NCBI GenBank assembly: GCA_963782475.1
Contig: CAWAJW010000003.1
Location: 496,001 to 560,000 of the forward strand
Source of the DNA: CAVQBP01 sp963782475
GTDB taxonomy: Bacteria; Bacteroidota; Ignavibacteria; Ignavibacteriales; Ignavibacteriaceae
Reading direction: 5' to 3'
DNA: 64,000 nucleotides
The translations under genes and the position numbers were made by a program. The notes under the pieces were generated by a model. That model had not been told where the DNA came from. It did not search any database and saw only the letters and a program-made list of their open reading frames with translations. Below, piece by piece: positions 1-8,514 of this stretch (position 1 is its first letter; each line of letters begins with the position of its first letter).

Positions 1-180
1 ATTTTTAGATTGGGTGATCCGCATAAAGTATCTTGTTCAATTTGAGTGCTCTAATTAATTATGTTGCAAACTGTGCTTGTCGTAAACGGAAATTTAAGCA
101 CAGTTTGCTTTAATCTTCGGCAGTAGTAATAAATATAAGTTTCTTGTTCTGGGCTGCGGCTTAAATGCGGATCGTTATAC
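1..180 (+). repeat. attC site 0 (3' part)
   Basis: Left-truncated attC; the R'' end lies outside the window. The inner stem GCAAACTGTGCTT / AAGCACAGTTTGC is present and R' is GTTATAC at 174-180. The 3' arm is the variant GCTGCGGCTTAAATGC, so its lost partner should have read GCATTT-AAGCC-like. Confidence 0.85.
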
Positions 181-241
181 CACAAATGAGAAAATAAATA
201 AACTATTTAAAATATTATGAAAGGAAAACAGAACTTGATTA

Positions 242-262
242 TAATAACGTAAAGCGTTATTA
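242..262. promoter_or_regulatory. Inverted repeat upstream of higB, candidate HigA operator
   Basis: TAATAACG and CGTTATTA form a perfect 8-bp inverted repeat around a 5-base spacer, ending ten bases before the toxin start. XRE antitoxins usually repress their own operon at such a palindrome. Binding is inferred. Confidence 0.5.
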
Positions 263-271
263 TTATGATAT

Positions 272-559
272 ATGATAAATAGTTTTTCAGATAAATCAAC
301 AGAAGATTTATTTAATCGAAGATATGTAAGAAATTTACCATCAACTATACAAAGAGTTGCTTATAGAAAATTGTTACTCATTGATGGTGCGGAAAGACTT
401 GAAGATTTAAAAGTACCACCAGGCAATAGACTTGAAAAATTGTCTGGGAGTTTATCTGGAAAATATAGTATAAGAATAAATGATCAATGGAGAATAGTAT
501 TTAGCTGGAAAGAAAATAATGCATATGAAGTTGAAATTGCAGATTATCATAAAGGATAA
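272..559 (+). CDS. higB: HigB-type toxin (RelE/ParE superfamily mRNA interferase)
   Basis: A 95-residue protein of the usual HigB length. The N-terminal half runs ...STEDLFNRR...; the C-terminal half carries the family pattern LSGKYSIRINDQWRIVFSW and ends in DYH. HigB toxins cleave ribosome-bound mRNA and are neutralised by HigA. The toxin gene comes first and the antitoxin follows six bases after the stop, the order typical of higBA. The module is the sole gene content of cassette 1, whose ends are GTTATACCAC at 174 and GTGGTATAAC ending at 884. Family assignment is by sequence pattern; activity is inferred. Confidence 0.88.
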   Translation: MINSFSDKSTEDLFNRRYVRNLPSTIQRVAYRKLLLIDGAERLEDLKVPPGNRLEKLSGSLSGKYSIRINDQWRIVFSWKENNAYEVEIADYHKG

Positions 560-565
560 AATATT

Positions 566-868
566 ATGAGTAGAAAAATAGAACCAATACATCCCGGAGA
601 AATATTACTCGAAGAATTTTTAATTCCGATGGAAATAAGTCAATATCGTTTAGCTAAGGATATAAGTGTTCCCGCCAGAAGAATAAATGAAATAGTATTG
701 GGGAAAAGAGCAATAACTGCAGATACCGCCTTAAGACTATCCGCATATTTTGGTTTATCAGAGAAGTTTTGGTTGAATTTGCAAATGCGATACAATTTAG
801 AAATAGAAAAAGATAGACTTCAAGATAGACTAAAAGTAGAAGTAAAGAAATTAAAAAAAGTCAGTTAA
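566..868 (+). CDS. higA: HigA-type antitoxin (XRE helix-turn-helix)
   Basis: A 100-residue protein that opens with IEPIHPGEILLEEF, the HigA hallmark, followed by a helix-turn-helix (SQYRLAKDISVPARRINEIV, then GKRAITADTALRLSAYFG) and FWLNLQ...YNLE. The last 20 residues are Lys-rich. It should bind HigB and repress the operon, probably at the palindrome before higB. Six bases separate it from the toxin, so the two are co-transcribed. No frameshift is seen and the pair looks functional. Confidence 0.9.
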   Translation: MSRKIEPIHPGEILLEEFLIPMEISQYRLAKDISVPARRINEIVLGKRAITADTALRLSAYFGLSEKFWLNLQMRYNLEIEKDRLQDRLKVEVKKLKKVS

Positions 869-877
869 AATGCAGTG

Positions 878-1110
878 GTATAACAATGCAATTTAAGTTG
901 ACAGCATTTTACGCATTCGGCTTTTTAGAAATTTTTGAAGTAGAAGATCCGCTTAAAGTATCTTGTTCAAGGTAGTCAAATTAATTAATAGTCTTGCAAA
1001 CTGTGCTTTGCGTAAACGGAAATATTAAGCACAGTTTGCTTAATCTTTGGCAGAAGTAATAAAAAAAAGTTTCTAGTTATGGGCTGCAACTTAATTGCGG
1101 TTCGTTAGGT
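878..1110 (+). repeat. attC site 1
   Basis: R'' GTATAAC 878-884, R' GTTAGGT 1104-1110, 233 bp. It closes cassette 1; R'' plus flank (GTGGTATAAC) is the reverse complement of that cassette's first bases at 174. Confidence 0.93.
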
Positions 1111-1131
1111 GCATAACATAAATATTATTTT

Positions 1132-1884
1132 ATGAATAGAAGATATTTTATTTTAATACAAATATGTTTTCTCTTTTTATTGCAAAGTTGTGCCACAACA
1201 TCTTTACAAAAAATTAAAGAGAATCAATTGTGCGAGGCATATGAAGAGGATTCTATTGCGCTTCTAAACAATTTTTTTGATAACTGGTCAAATGAAATTA
1301 AATCGATATCTAATAATGAAAAATTAAAATTATCTGATACCTTAAAAACTGTTTATAAAGTATATGGGGTTTTCATTCATAATCATTTAACCAAATATCA
1401 TAATGAATACAATGCTACTAAGTATTGTATGGTGCAGAATGAAATTAAATTTAGGATAACGAATGATAATCTATTGTTGAATCCAATTCTACCATCAGAA
1501 ATAGCTTACTCAAAAAATCTATTAAATTTCAGACCAGTCATTAATGATTTAGGAAGCCAAATTGTTTATGTTAATTATTTGTACGCCTCGGCTCTAAATT
1601 CATTTATAAAAGGTAAGTGTGGAAAAAAAACTAATTCAAAGTATTCTGGAGAGCCATGGAACTGTTGGCCTCGTGCAAATTTTTTATCAAAAGTAGTTAG
1701 CCTAAGTGCAAGTATGATGGGATTTCATTTCCATACACTTCCTGAAATAAGTTTAACATTTAATAAGAGTTTGAATGAGGTTATAATTTCAGCTTGCTTT
1801 GGAAGTATTTGGACGAAAGAATTATATGTTTTGTCTGAGGATAGATGGAAATTTAAAGAATCATTATCAACTACAGTAGAATAG
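1132..1884 (+). CDS. Predicted lipoprotein, 250 aa, unrecognised
   Basis: The N-terminus MNRRYFILIQICFLFLLQSC is a lipoprotein signal peptide with lipobox LQSC (Cys20). The mature part is hydrophilic and rich in Asn, Lys and Ser, with a few aromatic patches and Cys residues (around 98, 183 and 198) but no domain I can name. It is the only gene of cassette 2 and starts 22 bases after the R' box without a strong Shine-Dalgarno. Membrane anchoring is well supported; function is unknown. Confidence 0.8.
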   Translation: MNRRYFILIQICFLFLLQSCATTSLQKIKENQLCEAYEEDSIALLNNFFDNWSNEIKSISNNEKLKLSDTLKTVYKVYGVFIHNHLTKYHNEYNATKYCMVQNEIKFRITNDNLLLNPILPSEIAYSKNLLNFRPVINDLGSQIVYVNYLYASALNSFIKGKCGKKTNSKYSGEPWNCWPRANFLSKVVSLSASMMGFHFHTLPEISLTFNKSLNEVIISACFGSIWTKELYVLSEDRWKFKESLSTTVE

Positions 1885-1890
1885 AGCAGC

Positions 1891-2122
1891 ACCTAACAAT
1901 GCAATTTAAGTTGACAGCATTTTACGCATTCGGCTTTTTAGAGATTCTGAAGGTAGATGATCCGCAAAAAATATCTTGTTCAACGTAGTCAAATTAATTA
2001 ATAGTCTTGCAAACTGTGCTTGTCGTAAACGGAAAGTTAAGCACAGTTTGCTTAATCTTCGGCAGAAGTAATAAAAATAAGTTTCTAGTTATGGGCTGCA
2101 ACTTAATTGCTGTTCGTTAGGC
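1891..2122 (+). repeat. attC site 2
   Basis: R'' ACCTAAC 1891-1897, R' GTTAGGC 2116-2122, 232 bp. Cassette 2 ends pair as GTTAGGTGC / GCACCTAAC. Confidence 0.93.
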
Positions 2123-2155
2123 AATATAAATTAAATCATAATTAGGAGGTGAAAA

Positions 2156-2710
2156 ATGGTATCACGGATATATATACCTATTCTCGTTGTCCTAATTCTA
2201 TTTGGTTGTTCAAATAAGACTACTTCACCTACAGAATCTCAATCTATTGATGAAATATCAGCTGCTGAATATACTGTTCTTCAAATAATAATAAACTCTT
2301 TATATTTTTTCCCTACTGATTCTTTACTTGTACTCAGAGATTCAACAACCACAGGGCTTTATTCTTATAATCTTGATAGTGCTATAACAAGTAATCTTCA
2401 ATATGTATAAAACATATTAATTCTTTTAAATGTGAAAACAATGGAAGACTTTAAATTGAAAAATCTTACTCATACATATATTCAAAGTCCTGTAAAGGTT
2501 CATCCAGCATGTGTGCATCCAAACCAAGCTCACATTGGTTATCCATCTATTGAAGTAAGCAGAGTAGGATTTAGTTCAGATGGAAAGCAGGCAATCGCAT
2601 ATGTTGGGCGCACGGATGCACCTCTTGCTGGTTCTGGCTGCTATCATGTACTTTCGCAAGATCAAGGGAAGTGGGTAATAATTGGAGTAATGATGATTTG
2701 GATTTCATAA
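2156..2710 (+). pseudogene. Predicted lipoprotein split by an in-frame stop
   Basis: The first part (2156-2410) has a signal peptide with lipobox LFGC and a good Shine-Dalgarno (AGGAGGT) before the start. It ends at TAA 2408-2410. The same frame stays open from 2411 to 2710 and encodes a compact C-terminal part containing GFSSDGKQAIAYVGR and GSGCYHVLSQDQGKWVIIG, which looks like the second half of a single ~184-residue exported protein. The parsimonious reading is one nonsense mutation. I do not recognise the family. It is the only gene of cassette 3. Confidence 0.65.
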
Positions 2711-2859
2711 GCATAGGCCTAAATAATATTTTATTAAAAAATATGGAATAATATGAGAACAAAAACAAAAAAATAATAATTCAATTGAATTTATGTTACA
2801 AGATATTTATAACAATAATCTTAAGAAAAATTAAAGAAAATTCTATCAATAAATGTATT

Positions 2860-3091
2860 GCCTAACAAAGCAATTCAAGTTGACAGCATTTTACGCACTC
2901 GACTTTTTTGAGAATTTTAAAGTAGATGATCCGCAAAAAGTATCTTGTTCAAAGTAGTCAAATTAATTAATAGTCTTGCAAACTGTGCTTTTCGTAAACG
3001 GAAAATTAAGCACAGTTTGCTTAATCTTTGGCAGAAGTAATAAATAAAAGTTTCTTGTTTTGGGCTGCAACTTAATTGCGGTTCGTTATAT
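2860..3091 (+). repeat. attC site 3
   Basis: R'' GCCTAAC 2860-2866, R' GTTATAT 3085-3091, 232 bp. Cassette 3 ends pair over 11 bases (GTTAGGCAATA / TATTGCCTAAC). L'' reads CAATTCAAGTTGACAGC. Confidence 0.93.
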
Positions 3092-3182
3092 TGTATAAAT
3101 AAATATTGGGATTTTTATGAAACAATATTTACGATCCTAATAGTTCACATTATCTACTTACAACAAAAAGTGAGGTGAAAAA

Positions 3183-3917
3183 ATGAAAGGATCTAAAGAA
3201 ACATTCCTGTTTTACTCAAGTATATTAATGCTAAGTATTATTTCTTTTGTTTCATGTTCGGAAAACTCTGTTACTGAACCTACTGTACAAAATGATGATT
3301 TCCTAAAAAAAGAAATTATTGGTACTTGGGGAGTTAATGGATATAGAATAACATATTTTACTGATGGAAGCTTTATTGATTCTAGTACCTTTAAGAATGT
3401 TGAAACTCAATTATGGAAAGCCGATGAAATTAAGAAGGGCAAATATAAAATCGAGAATGGAATAATTTATCTTTATGATTTGGAAATTGTTTATCTCGCT
3501 GAGAATATATCAGTACCAATATATGAAGGTTATACAGGAAGTGAGATTAATATATCGAATAGCATACTAACATCAACTCCTGTTGACATACTTACTCCAA
3601 ATGAAAAAGCAGAGGATATTTCCGGATATTGGACTACAAAAAAATGGTTAACAACGTATAATAGCGAAACCTCATATGAAGGTTACTTGGAATGTACTTA
3701 TCAAATGGATAAATCCAATTCAACCTATTTTCACCAAATAATATTTCTAAACGATTCAAATATAAAAACAATAAATTATAACGATTTATACGATTATAAA
3801 CCTCCCTATCTGAAGCTTGTAATCTCTACAGTCCCACGTACACTTACAGTGGAATTTAAAGATGGTTTAATGTATTGGTATAATTACAAAGAAAAAACAA
3901 ATTTGTATAAAGAATAA
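3183..3917 (+). CDS. Predicted lipoprotein with lipocalin-like repeats, 244 aa
   Basis: Signal peptide with lipobox FVSC (Cys about 26). The mature part begins with an acidic linker, then IIGTWGVNGYRITYFTDGSF and later ISGYWTTKKW. These two GxW-type openings resemble lipocalin-like domains common in Bacteroidota lipoproteins, so two small beta-barrel repeats are plausible. GAGGTG stands six bases before the ATG. It is the sole gene of cassette 4, with a 91-base leader after R'. Ligand and role are unknown. Confidence 0.75.
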   Translation: MKGSKETFLFYSSILMLSIISFVSCSENSVTEPTVQNDDFLKKEIIGTWGVNGYRITYFTDGSFIDSSTFKNVETQLWKADEIKKGKYKIENGIIYLYDLEIVYLAENISVPIYEGYTGSEINISNSILTSTPVDILTPNEKAEDISGYWTTKKWLTTYNSETSYEGYLECTYQMDKSNSTYFHQIIFLNDSNIKTINYNDLYDYKPPYLKLVISTVPRTLTVEFKDGLMYWYNYKEKTNLYKE

Positions 3918-3921
3918 AACA

Positions 3922-4153
3922 ATATAACAATGCAATTTAAGTTGACAGCATTTTACACATTCGGCTTTTTAGAGATTTTTGAAGTAGATAATCCGCAAAA
4001 AGTATCTTGTTCAACGTAGTCAAATTAATTAATAGTCTTGCAAACTGTGCTTGCCGTAAACGGAAATATAAGCACAGTTTGCTTAATCTTCGGCAGTAGT
4101 AATAAATAAAAGTTTCATGTTCTGGGCTGCAACTTAATTGCGGTTCGTTATAT
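3922..4153 (+). repeat. attC site 4
   Basis: R'' ATATAAC 3922-3928, R' GTTATAT 4147-4153, 232 bp. Cassette 4 ends pair as GTTATATTGT / ACAATATAAC. Confidence 0.93.
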
Positions 4154-4163
4154 TGCAAAAAAG

Positions 4164-4472
4164 TTAGAGAAGGGTTCTATAATTTCTGGCACCATGTAAA
4201 ATCCTATGAATAAGAATTGTTCTCTCTTCAATTGTATAAAAGATAAGATAATTCTGGACAATTAAATATCTATATCCTAGATTTCTTATTTCTTCATCTC
4301 TTGGAACTCTGCCAAGCTTAGGATTCTCCGATAATAATTCTAAGTCTTTTTCAATTTTGTTTGCAAAGGAATCTGCAGCATTTGGATTATCTGCTGAGAT
4401 ATATGATATGATTTCTGTAAAATCTTCTTCAGCAAAGCTAAGAAGACGAACTTGAAATTTATCTGTTGGCAT
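4164..4472 (-). CDS. parE: ParE/RelE-family toxin
   Basis: A 102-residue protein with the ParE layout: an N-terminal beta strand (FQVRLLSFAEEDFTEIISYI), two helices, then LGRVPRDEEIRNLGYRYLIVQNYLIFY and the C-terminal HRILHGARNYRTLL. The ending HGARNYRxLL is typical of the family. It is on the minus strand, downstream of and overlapping its antitoxin by 14 bases, so translation is probably coupled. It may poison gyrase or cleave mRNA; the sequence does not decide which. The cassette is reversed relative to the array, so it needs its own promoter. Confidence 0.87.
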   Translation of the reverse strand: MPTDKFQVRLLSFAEEDFTEIISYISADNPNAADSFANKIEKDLELLSENPKLGRVPRDEEIRNLGYRYLIVQNYLIFYTIEERTILIHRILHGARNYRTLL

Positions 4473-4731
4473 TAATTGTTTCTCTTATGTTTGCCATAAC
4501 TTGTTTTAATGTTTTTCCTTTATCACCTTCGGATTTTTGTTTTTGTGCAACAGATAATTTACTAAGCAAATCAAGTTTTAATTGAAGTTTAGAATAATGA
4601 GCCATAGACATTACAACCAAATCACCTTCGCCATTTTTTGTAATAAAAATCGGTTCATTAGAATTATTTGCTAAATCAGAAATTTCATTTGATTTATTTC
4701 TTAAATCAGAAATAGGTTTTATAATTGGCAT
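4459..4731 (-). CDS. Phd/YefM-family antitoxin
   Basis: A 90-residue protein beginning MPIIKPISDLRNKSNEISDL, followed by the Phd-family pattern PIFITKNGEGDLVVMSMAHY. The N-terminal half is the DNA-binding fold; the C-terminal tail (KGKTLKQVMANIRETI) should wrap the ParE partner. It precedes the toxin on the minus strand. The leader to attC 5 (4732-4802) is AT-rich and should hold the promoter. Confidence 0.88.
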   Translation of the reverse strand: MPIIKPISDLRNKSNEISDLANNSNEPIFITKNGEGDLVVMSMAHYSKLQLKLDLLSKLSVAQKQKSEGDKGKTLKQVMANIRETINANR

Positions 4732-4802
4732 TGTTCTATCCTTTAATTGTTATGTCAAAATTATATCAATATTCTGATAAATGCAATTAAAATAAAAATG
4801 CA

Positions 4803-5034
4803 ATATAACAATGCAATTTAAGTTGACAGCATTTTACGCATTCGGCTTTTTAGAGATTTTTGAAGTAGTTGATCCGCTTAAAGTATCTTGTTCAACGTAG
4901 TCAAATTAATTAATAGTCTTGCAAACTGTGCTTATCGTAAACGGAAAGTTAAGCACAGTTTGCCTAATCTTCGGCAGAAGTAATAATAATAAGTTTCTAG
5001 TTATGGGCTGCAACTTAATTGCGGTTCGTTAGGC
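4803..5034 (+). repeat. attC site 5
   Basis: R'' ATATAAC 4803-4809, R' GTTAGGC 5028-5034, 232 bp. Cassette 5 ends pair as GTTATATTGC / GCAATATAAC. Confidence 0.93.
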
Positions 5035-5327
5035 ATTTATAAAAGTTAAAATACATCAAATCTGTAAATGAATTATTCAATCGTGAAAACATATTCTTTT
5101 ATTGTATTGATTTTATAATTAAGTTATTACTTTTGGTCATAGTAATGAAAGGGAACTTAGAATCATGAAAAAATTAAATTAGTAAAAATATTTTTATTGG
5201 TAATGGTGTTATAAACATTGTCGAAGAGAATATCTCAATAAGTCTTCTTAAGAAAGAAATCGAGAAAAGATATCGATTAAGAGTAATAGAAGAATCCTCT
5301 ACATATCTTAAATGTAAGATACTAAGA

Positions 5328-5597
5328 GTGTTTACTATTTGGATTTTTAGCGCTGTGGGTGCAGGCTTCCCAAACCCAACACTTACGATAAAACTCGATA
5401 AAAAATTAAATAAAGATTTGTTGATAATAAATTTCTTATGGTCGGACTACTTTTATATTATGTTACTTGCTTTGTTTTTGGGGATTATCTCAATGTCATT
5501 CATCCCCCCAATTTTTATTTTATTATTTCTTGGAATACTTGCTTTTGTGCACTCAAAATATGTTTCTTTAAAAATATGGAAAGTACTTTTACATTGA
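5328..5597 (+). CDS. Small membrane protein, start uncertain
   Basis: From GTG 5328 the product is 89 residues with hydrophobic segments near residues 3-14 and 41-75, so it is probably an integral membrane protein. The same frame is open for at least 35 codons upstream (...ISLLKKEIEKRYRLRVIEES...), with no clear start until the ATG at 5165, which is in another frame. The real gene may be about 135-145 residues with an indel near 5180. I do not recognise the family. It is the only gene of cassette 6. Confidence 0.45.
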   Translation: MFTIWIFSAVGAGFPNPTLTIKLDKKLNKDLLIINFLWSDYFYIMLLALFLGIISMSFIPPIFILLFLGILAFVHSKYVSLKIWKVLLH

Positions 5598-5729
5598 AAT
5601 AATTTTTTTAATTTATAAAAGAGTTAAGATATTTATACACGAATAATAAATAATAAATGAAATAGAAAAAGACATAATAATTTTAATGTAACTGCGCTTT
5701 AGCGAAATAAATAATAGCTAAGGGAAAAT

Positions 5730-5918
5730 GCCTAACAAGCGGGTCAACCCGACCGCCTAATCGCATTTGGTATTTTTAGGTTTTAAAAGATAATCGTTCC
5801 GTTTCAACATTCAGTTTAATGTAGTCTTGTTATGAAAGTTATTTCTAATTTAAAAGTTTATTTAACAAAAGCGGCATAGTTGTTTAGGGCGGACGGGTTA
5901 CCCGCAAGGCCGTTAGGC
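5730..5918 (+). repeat. attC site 6 (divergent type, 189 bp)
   Basis: R'' GCCTAAC 5730-5736, R' GTTAGGC 5912-5918. The arms GCGGGTCAACCCGACCGCC and GGGCGGACGGGTTACCCGC pair with extrahelical bases, but neither arm nor spacer resembles the dominant attC. Cassette 6 ends pair over 11 bases (GTTAGGCATTT / AAATGCCTAAC), so it is still a bona fide cassette end. Confidence 0.85.
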
Positions 5919-6261
5919 TGTAAAAGGATATAATCAAAAGTAAAGTTGCTTGCAGGAAAAAGGATTCATCTAAAATATTGCCACTAACATTATGAATGTA
6001 ATCATTATTATTTATAATAAATTAAAAACCCTTTGCAATAAGTTTAATGTCATTTACTGCAAATAAAAAAGAATAAGCCTAAAACTATATTTAAACAAAA
6101 ATTAAGTTATCAAAGAATAAATACAATATTTGTAAAGTCATTAGTTGCAAAAATTAATATTATTCACGACGAAGAAAAAAAGACACTATAAAAGAATCCT
6201 CCAAAAGTAGAATAAATAAAAAAAATACTTTTGTTAAAAAAATATAATTAAAAATAGGTCA
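5919..6261. other. Gene-free body of cassette 7
   Basis: 343 bases between two attC sites with no open frame of useful length on either strand. They are AT-rich with many stops and no obvious hairpin or tRNA. The cassette could carry a non-coding RNA or be a decayed gene; I see nothing that decides. Confidence 0.6.
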
Positions 6262-6494
6262 GCCTAACAATGCAATTTAAGTTGACAGCATTTTACGCAT
6301 TCGGCTTTTTTGAGTTTTTTGAGGTAGATGATCCGCTTAAAGTATCTTGTTCAACGTAGTCAAATTAATTAATAATCTTGCAAACTGTGCTTGTCGTTAA
6401 ACGGAAAATTAAGCACAGTTTGCTTAATCTTTGGCAGAAGTAATAAATAAAAGTTTCTTGTTTTGGGCTGCAACTTAATTGCGGTTCGTTAGGC
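6262..6494 (+). repeat. attC site 7
   Basis: R'' GCCTAAC 6262-6268, R' GTTAGGC 6488-6494, 233 bp. Ends of the gene-free cassette 7 pair as GTTAGGCTG / CAGCCTAAC. Confidence 0.93.
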
Positions 6495-6510
6495 TTATAA
6501 AGGGAAAAAA

Positions 6511-7312
6511 ATGAAAAGAAATAAATATGTTTTATTTTCTACGCTAATATTTGTTTTTTTCTTATCGAGAAATAATTTATCACAGACTATAGATAATTCT
6601 ATAGGATTAAATGTATTTAATTCTTTCACTCTTTGGGAAAATCCTTATCCAGAAGGAGGTTATGATAATCTTGGGATTGGAACGTATCTAAGTCCAACTT
6701 ACAAAATGAATATAAATAAATACTTTATCCAATTGGATTTTATGTTAAGTTATTTCCATTTTATTGGACCTGATAGTTTGACTAGAACTTTTTCAGATAA
6801 TGATGTTGACTTCGGTTTCCATTCTCATATGAACAGAAATGATATAGGAATAAAAGTAGGATATAATTTGCTTGATAATTTAACTTTATTAATCGAATCT
6901 AAATACATTTATTTACAGATTAAGGGTAGTGTTGATAGAACAGAAATAATTCAATCACCATTTGATTATATTGAAAGAGGTTTTTTATTAGGGCCGGGAA
7001 TAAATCTAAATTATCCAGAAAAAAGTTCCAATTCGTACTTTTCACTTTCGGCATCATACTTAATGGGAAATCTAAACTATACTTATAACAGCTTTAATAT
7101 TCAAGACATCAGCATATCCTATGAGAAATAAAATTACTACAGAGCTTTTATCAACAAATTTAGGATATTATATACATTTAAGTTCGAATTTTTTATTAGG
7201 TGTCTCACTTGAATCTAATTATTTCTTTAAGAGAAAATTTACGTATGATTATAATTATGATTCAAATCTTTGGTTTATAGGATTAAGTACAAGTATATTT
7301 TATCAATTATAA
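6511..7312 (+). pseudogene. Outer-membrane beta-barrel-like protein with a frameshift
   Basis: The ATG at 6511 gives a Sec signal peptide ending near NNLSQ and alternating aromatic/polar strands with many Tyr, Asn and Gly, as in small outer-membrane barrels. The frame stops at 7131. An overlapping +1 frame continues from 7121 with further barrel-like strands and ends in the C-terminal pattern GLSTSIFYQL, so one indel near 7100-7130 divides a ~265-residue protein. It starts 16 bases after R'. No specific family is recognised. Confidence 0.6.
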
Positions 7313-7327
7313 TACTAAAAAGGGTAA

Positions 7328-7560
7328 GCCTAACAATGCAATTTAAGTTGACAGCATTTTACGCATTCGGCTTTTTAGAAAATATTGGAGTAGATGATCC
7401 GCAAAAAATATCTTGTTCAACGTAGTCAAATTAATTAATAGTCTTGCAAACTGTGCTTGCCGTAAACGGAAAATTAAGCACAGTTTGCATAATCTTTGGC
7501 AGAAGTAATAAATAATAAGTTTCTTGTTCTGGGCTGCAACTTAATTGCGGTTCGTTATAC
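7328..7560 (+). repeat. attC site 8
   Basis: R'' GCCTAAC 7328-7334, R' GTTATAC 7554-7560, 233 bp. Cassette 8 ends pair as GTTAGGCTTA / TAAGCCTAAC. Confidence 0.93.
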
Positions 7561-7573
7561 CAATAGACATAAT

Positions 7574-8167
7574 ATGATAGTTAATGCTAAATGGTTAAGG
7601 ATAGAAGAGCATACTAATGCTTTTGATTATTTGGAAAAAGCCAAAATGTTCTTAGAAAGTTGCGAGGATAATTTTTATTCTTGGAAATGGGTTATGATTT
7701 CTTTACACGGGGCAATTTATGGGTTTGCTATTTCTGCATGTAAAGGAACGAATGCGGATGTTGTAATTAAGAAATCAAAAAAGGGTGAAAGCCTGATTAG
7801 TTTTGATGAAGCATTGAATCGGTGTCAAGAATCAACTTGGATGAAATATGCAATGTCTTCAAATGTTTTAAAACTTACTGATTCTCAAAAAGAATCTATT
7901 CGACATATGAAAAATATTTTTCGAAATGAATTTATGCACTTAAAACCCAAAGGCTGGTCTATTGAAATTCACGATTTTCCATTAATAACCCTTGATTGTT
8001 TTGATGTACTAGAATTTCTTGTTCTTAAAACTTACAATTGTTTCCGATTCAGCTCTTATAAAATTAAAAAGTTCAAATCGTTAATATATCAAAGTCGGAA
8101 AATGATAAAGCACTCTAATTTATATAAAGAAAGTTTATATTTAATAAACTTAAGTAATAAAAAATAG
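7574..8167 (+). CDS. HEPN-like protein, 197 aa
   Basis: The frame is open back into attC 8, but the first start outside it is ATG 7574, 13 bases after R'. The protein is mainly helical and contains FRNEFMHLKPKGWSIE, in which RNxxxH fits the Rx4-6H catalytic motif of HEPN nucleases. An earlier helix has SWKWVMISLHGAIYGFAISA. HEPN proteins act as RNases in toxin-antitoxin, abortive-infection and CRISPR systems. There is no nucleotidyltransferase or other antitoxin partner in the cassette, so it may be a stand-alone protein. The motif is seen; the RNase role is inferred. Confidence 0.6.
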   Translation: MIVNAKWLRIEEHTNAFDYLEKAKMFLESCEDNFYSWKWVMISLHGAIYGFAISACKGTNADVVIKKSKKGESLISFDEALNRCQESTWMKYAMSSNVLKLTDSQKESIRHMKNIFRNEFMHLKPKGWSIEIHDFPLITLDCFDVLEFLVLKTYNCFRFSSYKIKKFKSLIYQSRKMIKHSNLYKESLYLINLSNKK

Positions 8168-8172
8168 TTTTG

Positions 8173-8404
8173 GTATAACAATGCAATTTAAGTTGACAGC
8201 ATTTTACGCACTTGGCTTTTTAGAGATTTTTGAGTTAGATGATCCGGTTATAGTATCTTGTTCAACGTAGTCAAATTAATTAATAGTCTTGCAAACTGTG
8301 CTTGCCGTAAACGGAAAGTTAAGCACAGTTTGCTTAATCTTCGGCTTTAGTAATAAAAATAAGTTTCTAGTTCTGGGCTGCAACTTAATTGCGGTTCGTT
8401 AGGC
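8173..8404 (+). repeat. attC site 9
   Basis: R'' GTATAAC 8173-8179, R' GTTAGGC 8398-8404, 232 bp. Cassette 9 ends pair as GTTATACCAA / TTGGTATAAC. Confidence 0.93.
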
Positions 8405-8514
8405 TGTTAAACTAATTTGTTAATATTAAAGGATTGCTTATGCAATATTTTATACATCTCACTCTTATTCTTAATAACTAAATATTCATTTATTCATAAA
8501 AATGTGAGGTATGT

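Noticed and set aside
887..930. TTGACA in the L'' arm of every attC as a -35 promoter element
   Set aside because: The matching -10 position reads CTTTTT or similar in the copies, not TATAAT. The sequence is explained by arm pairing.
7496..7573. N-terminal extensions reaching back into attC (also at 9381, 40748, 42486, 46908, 52397, 55409)
   Set aside because: The extension translates attC DNA (for example ...VLGCNLIAVRYT) and would change with each cassette shuffle. Starts just after R' open signal peptides or domain starts.
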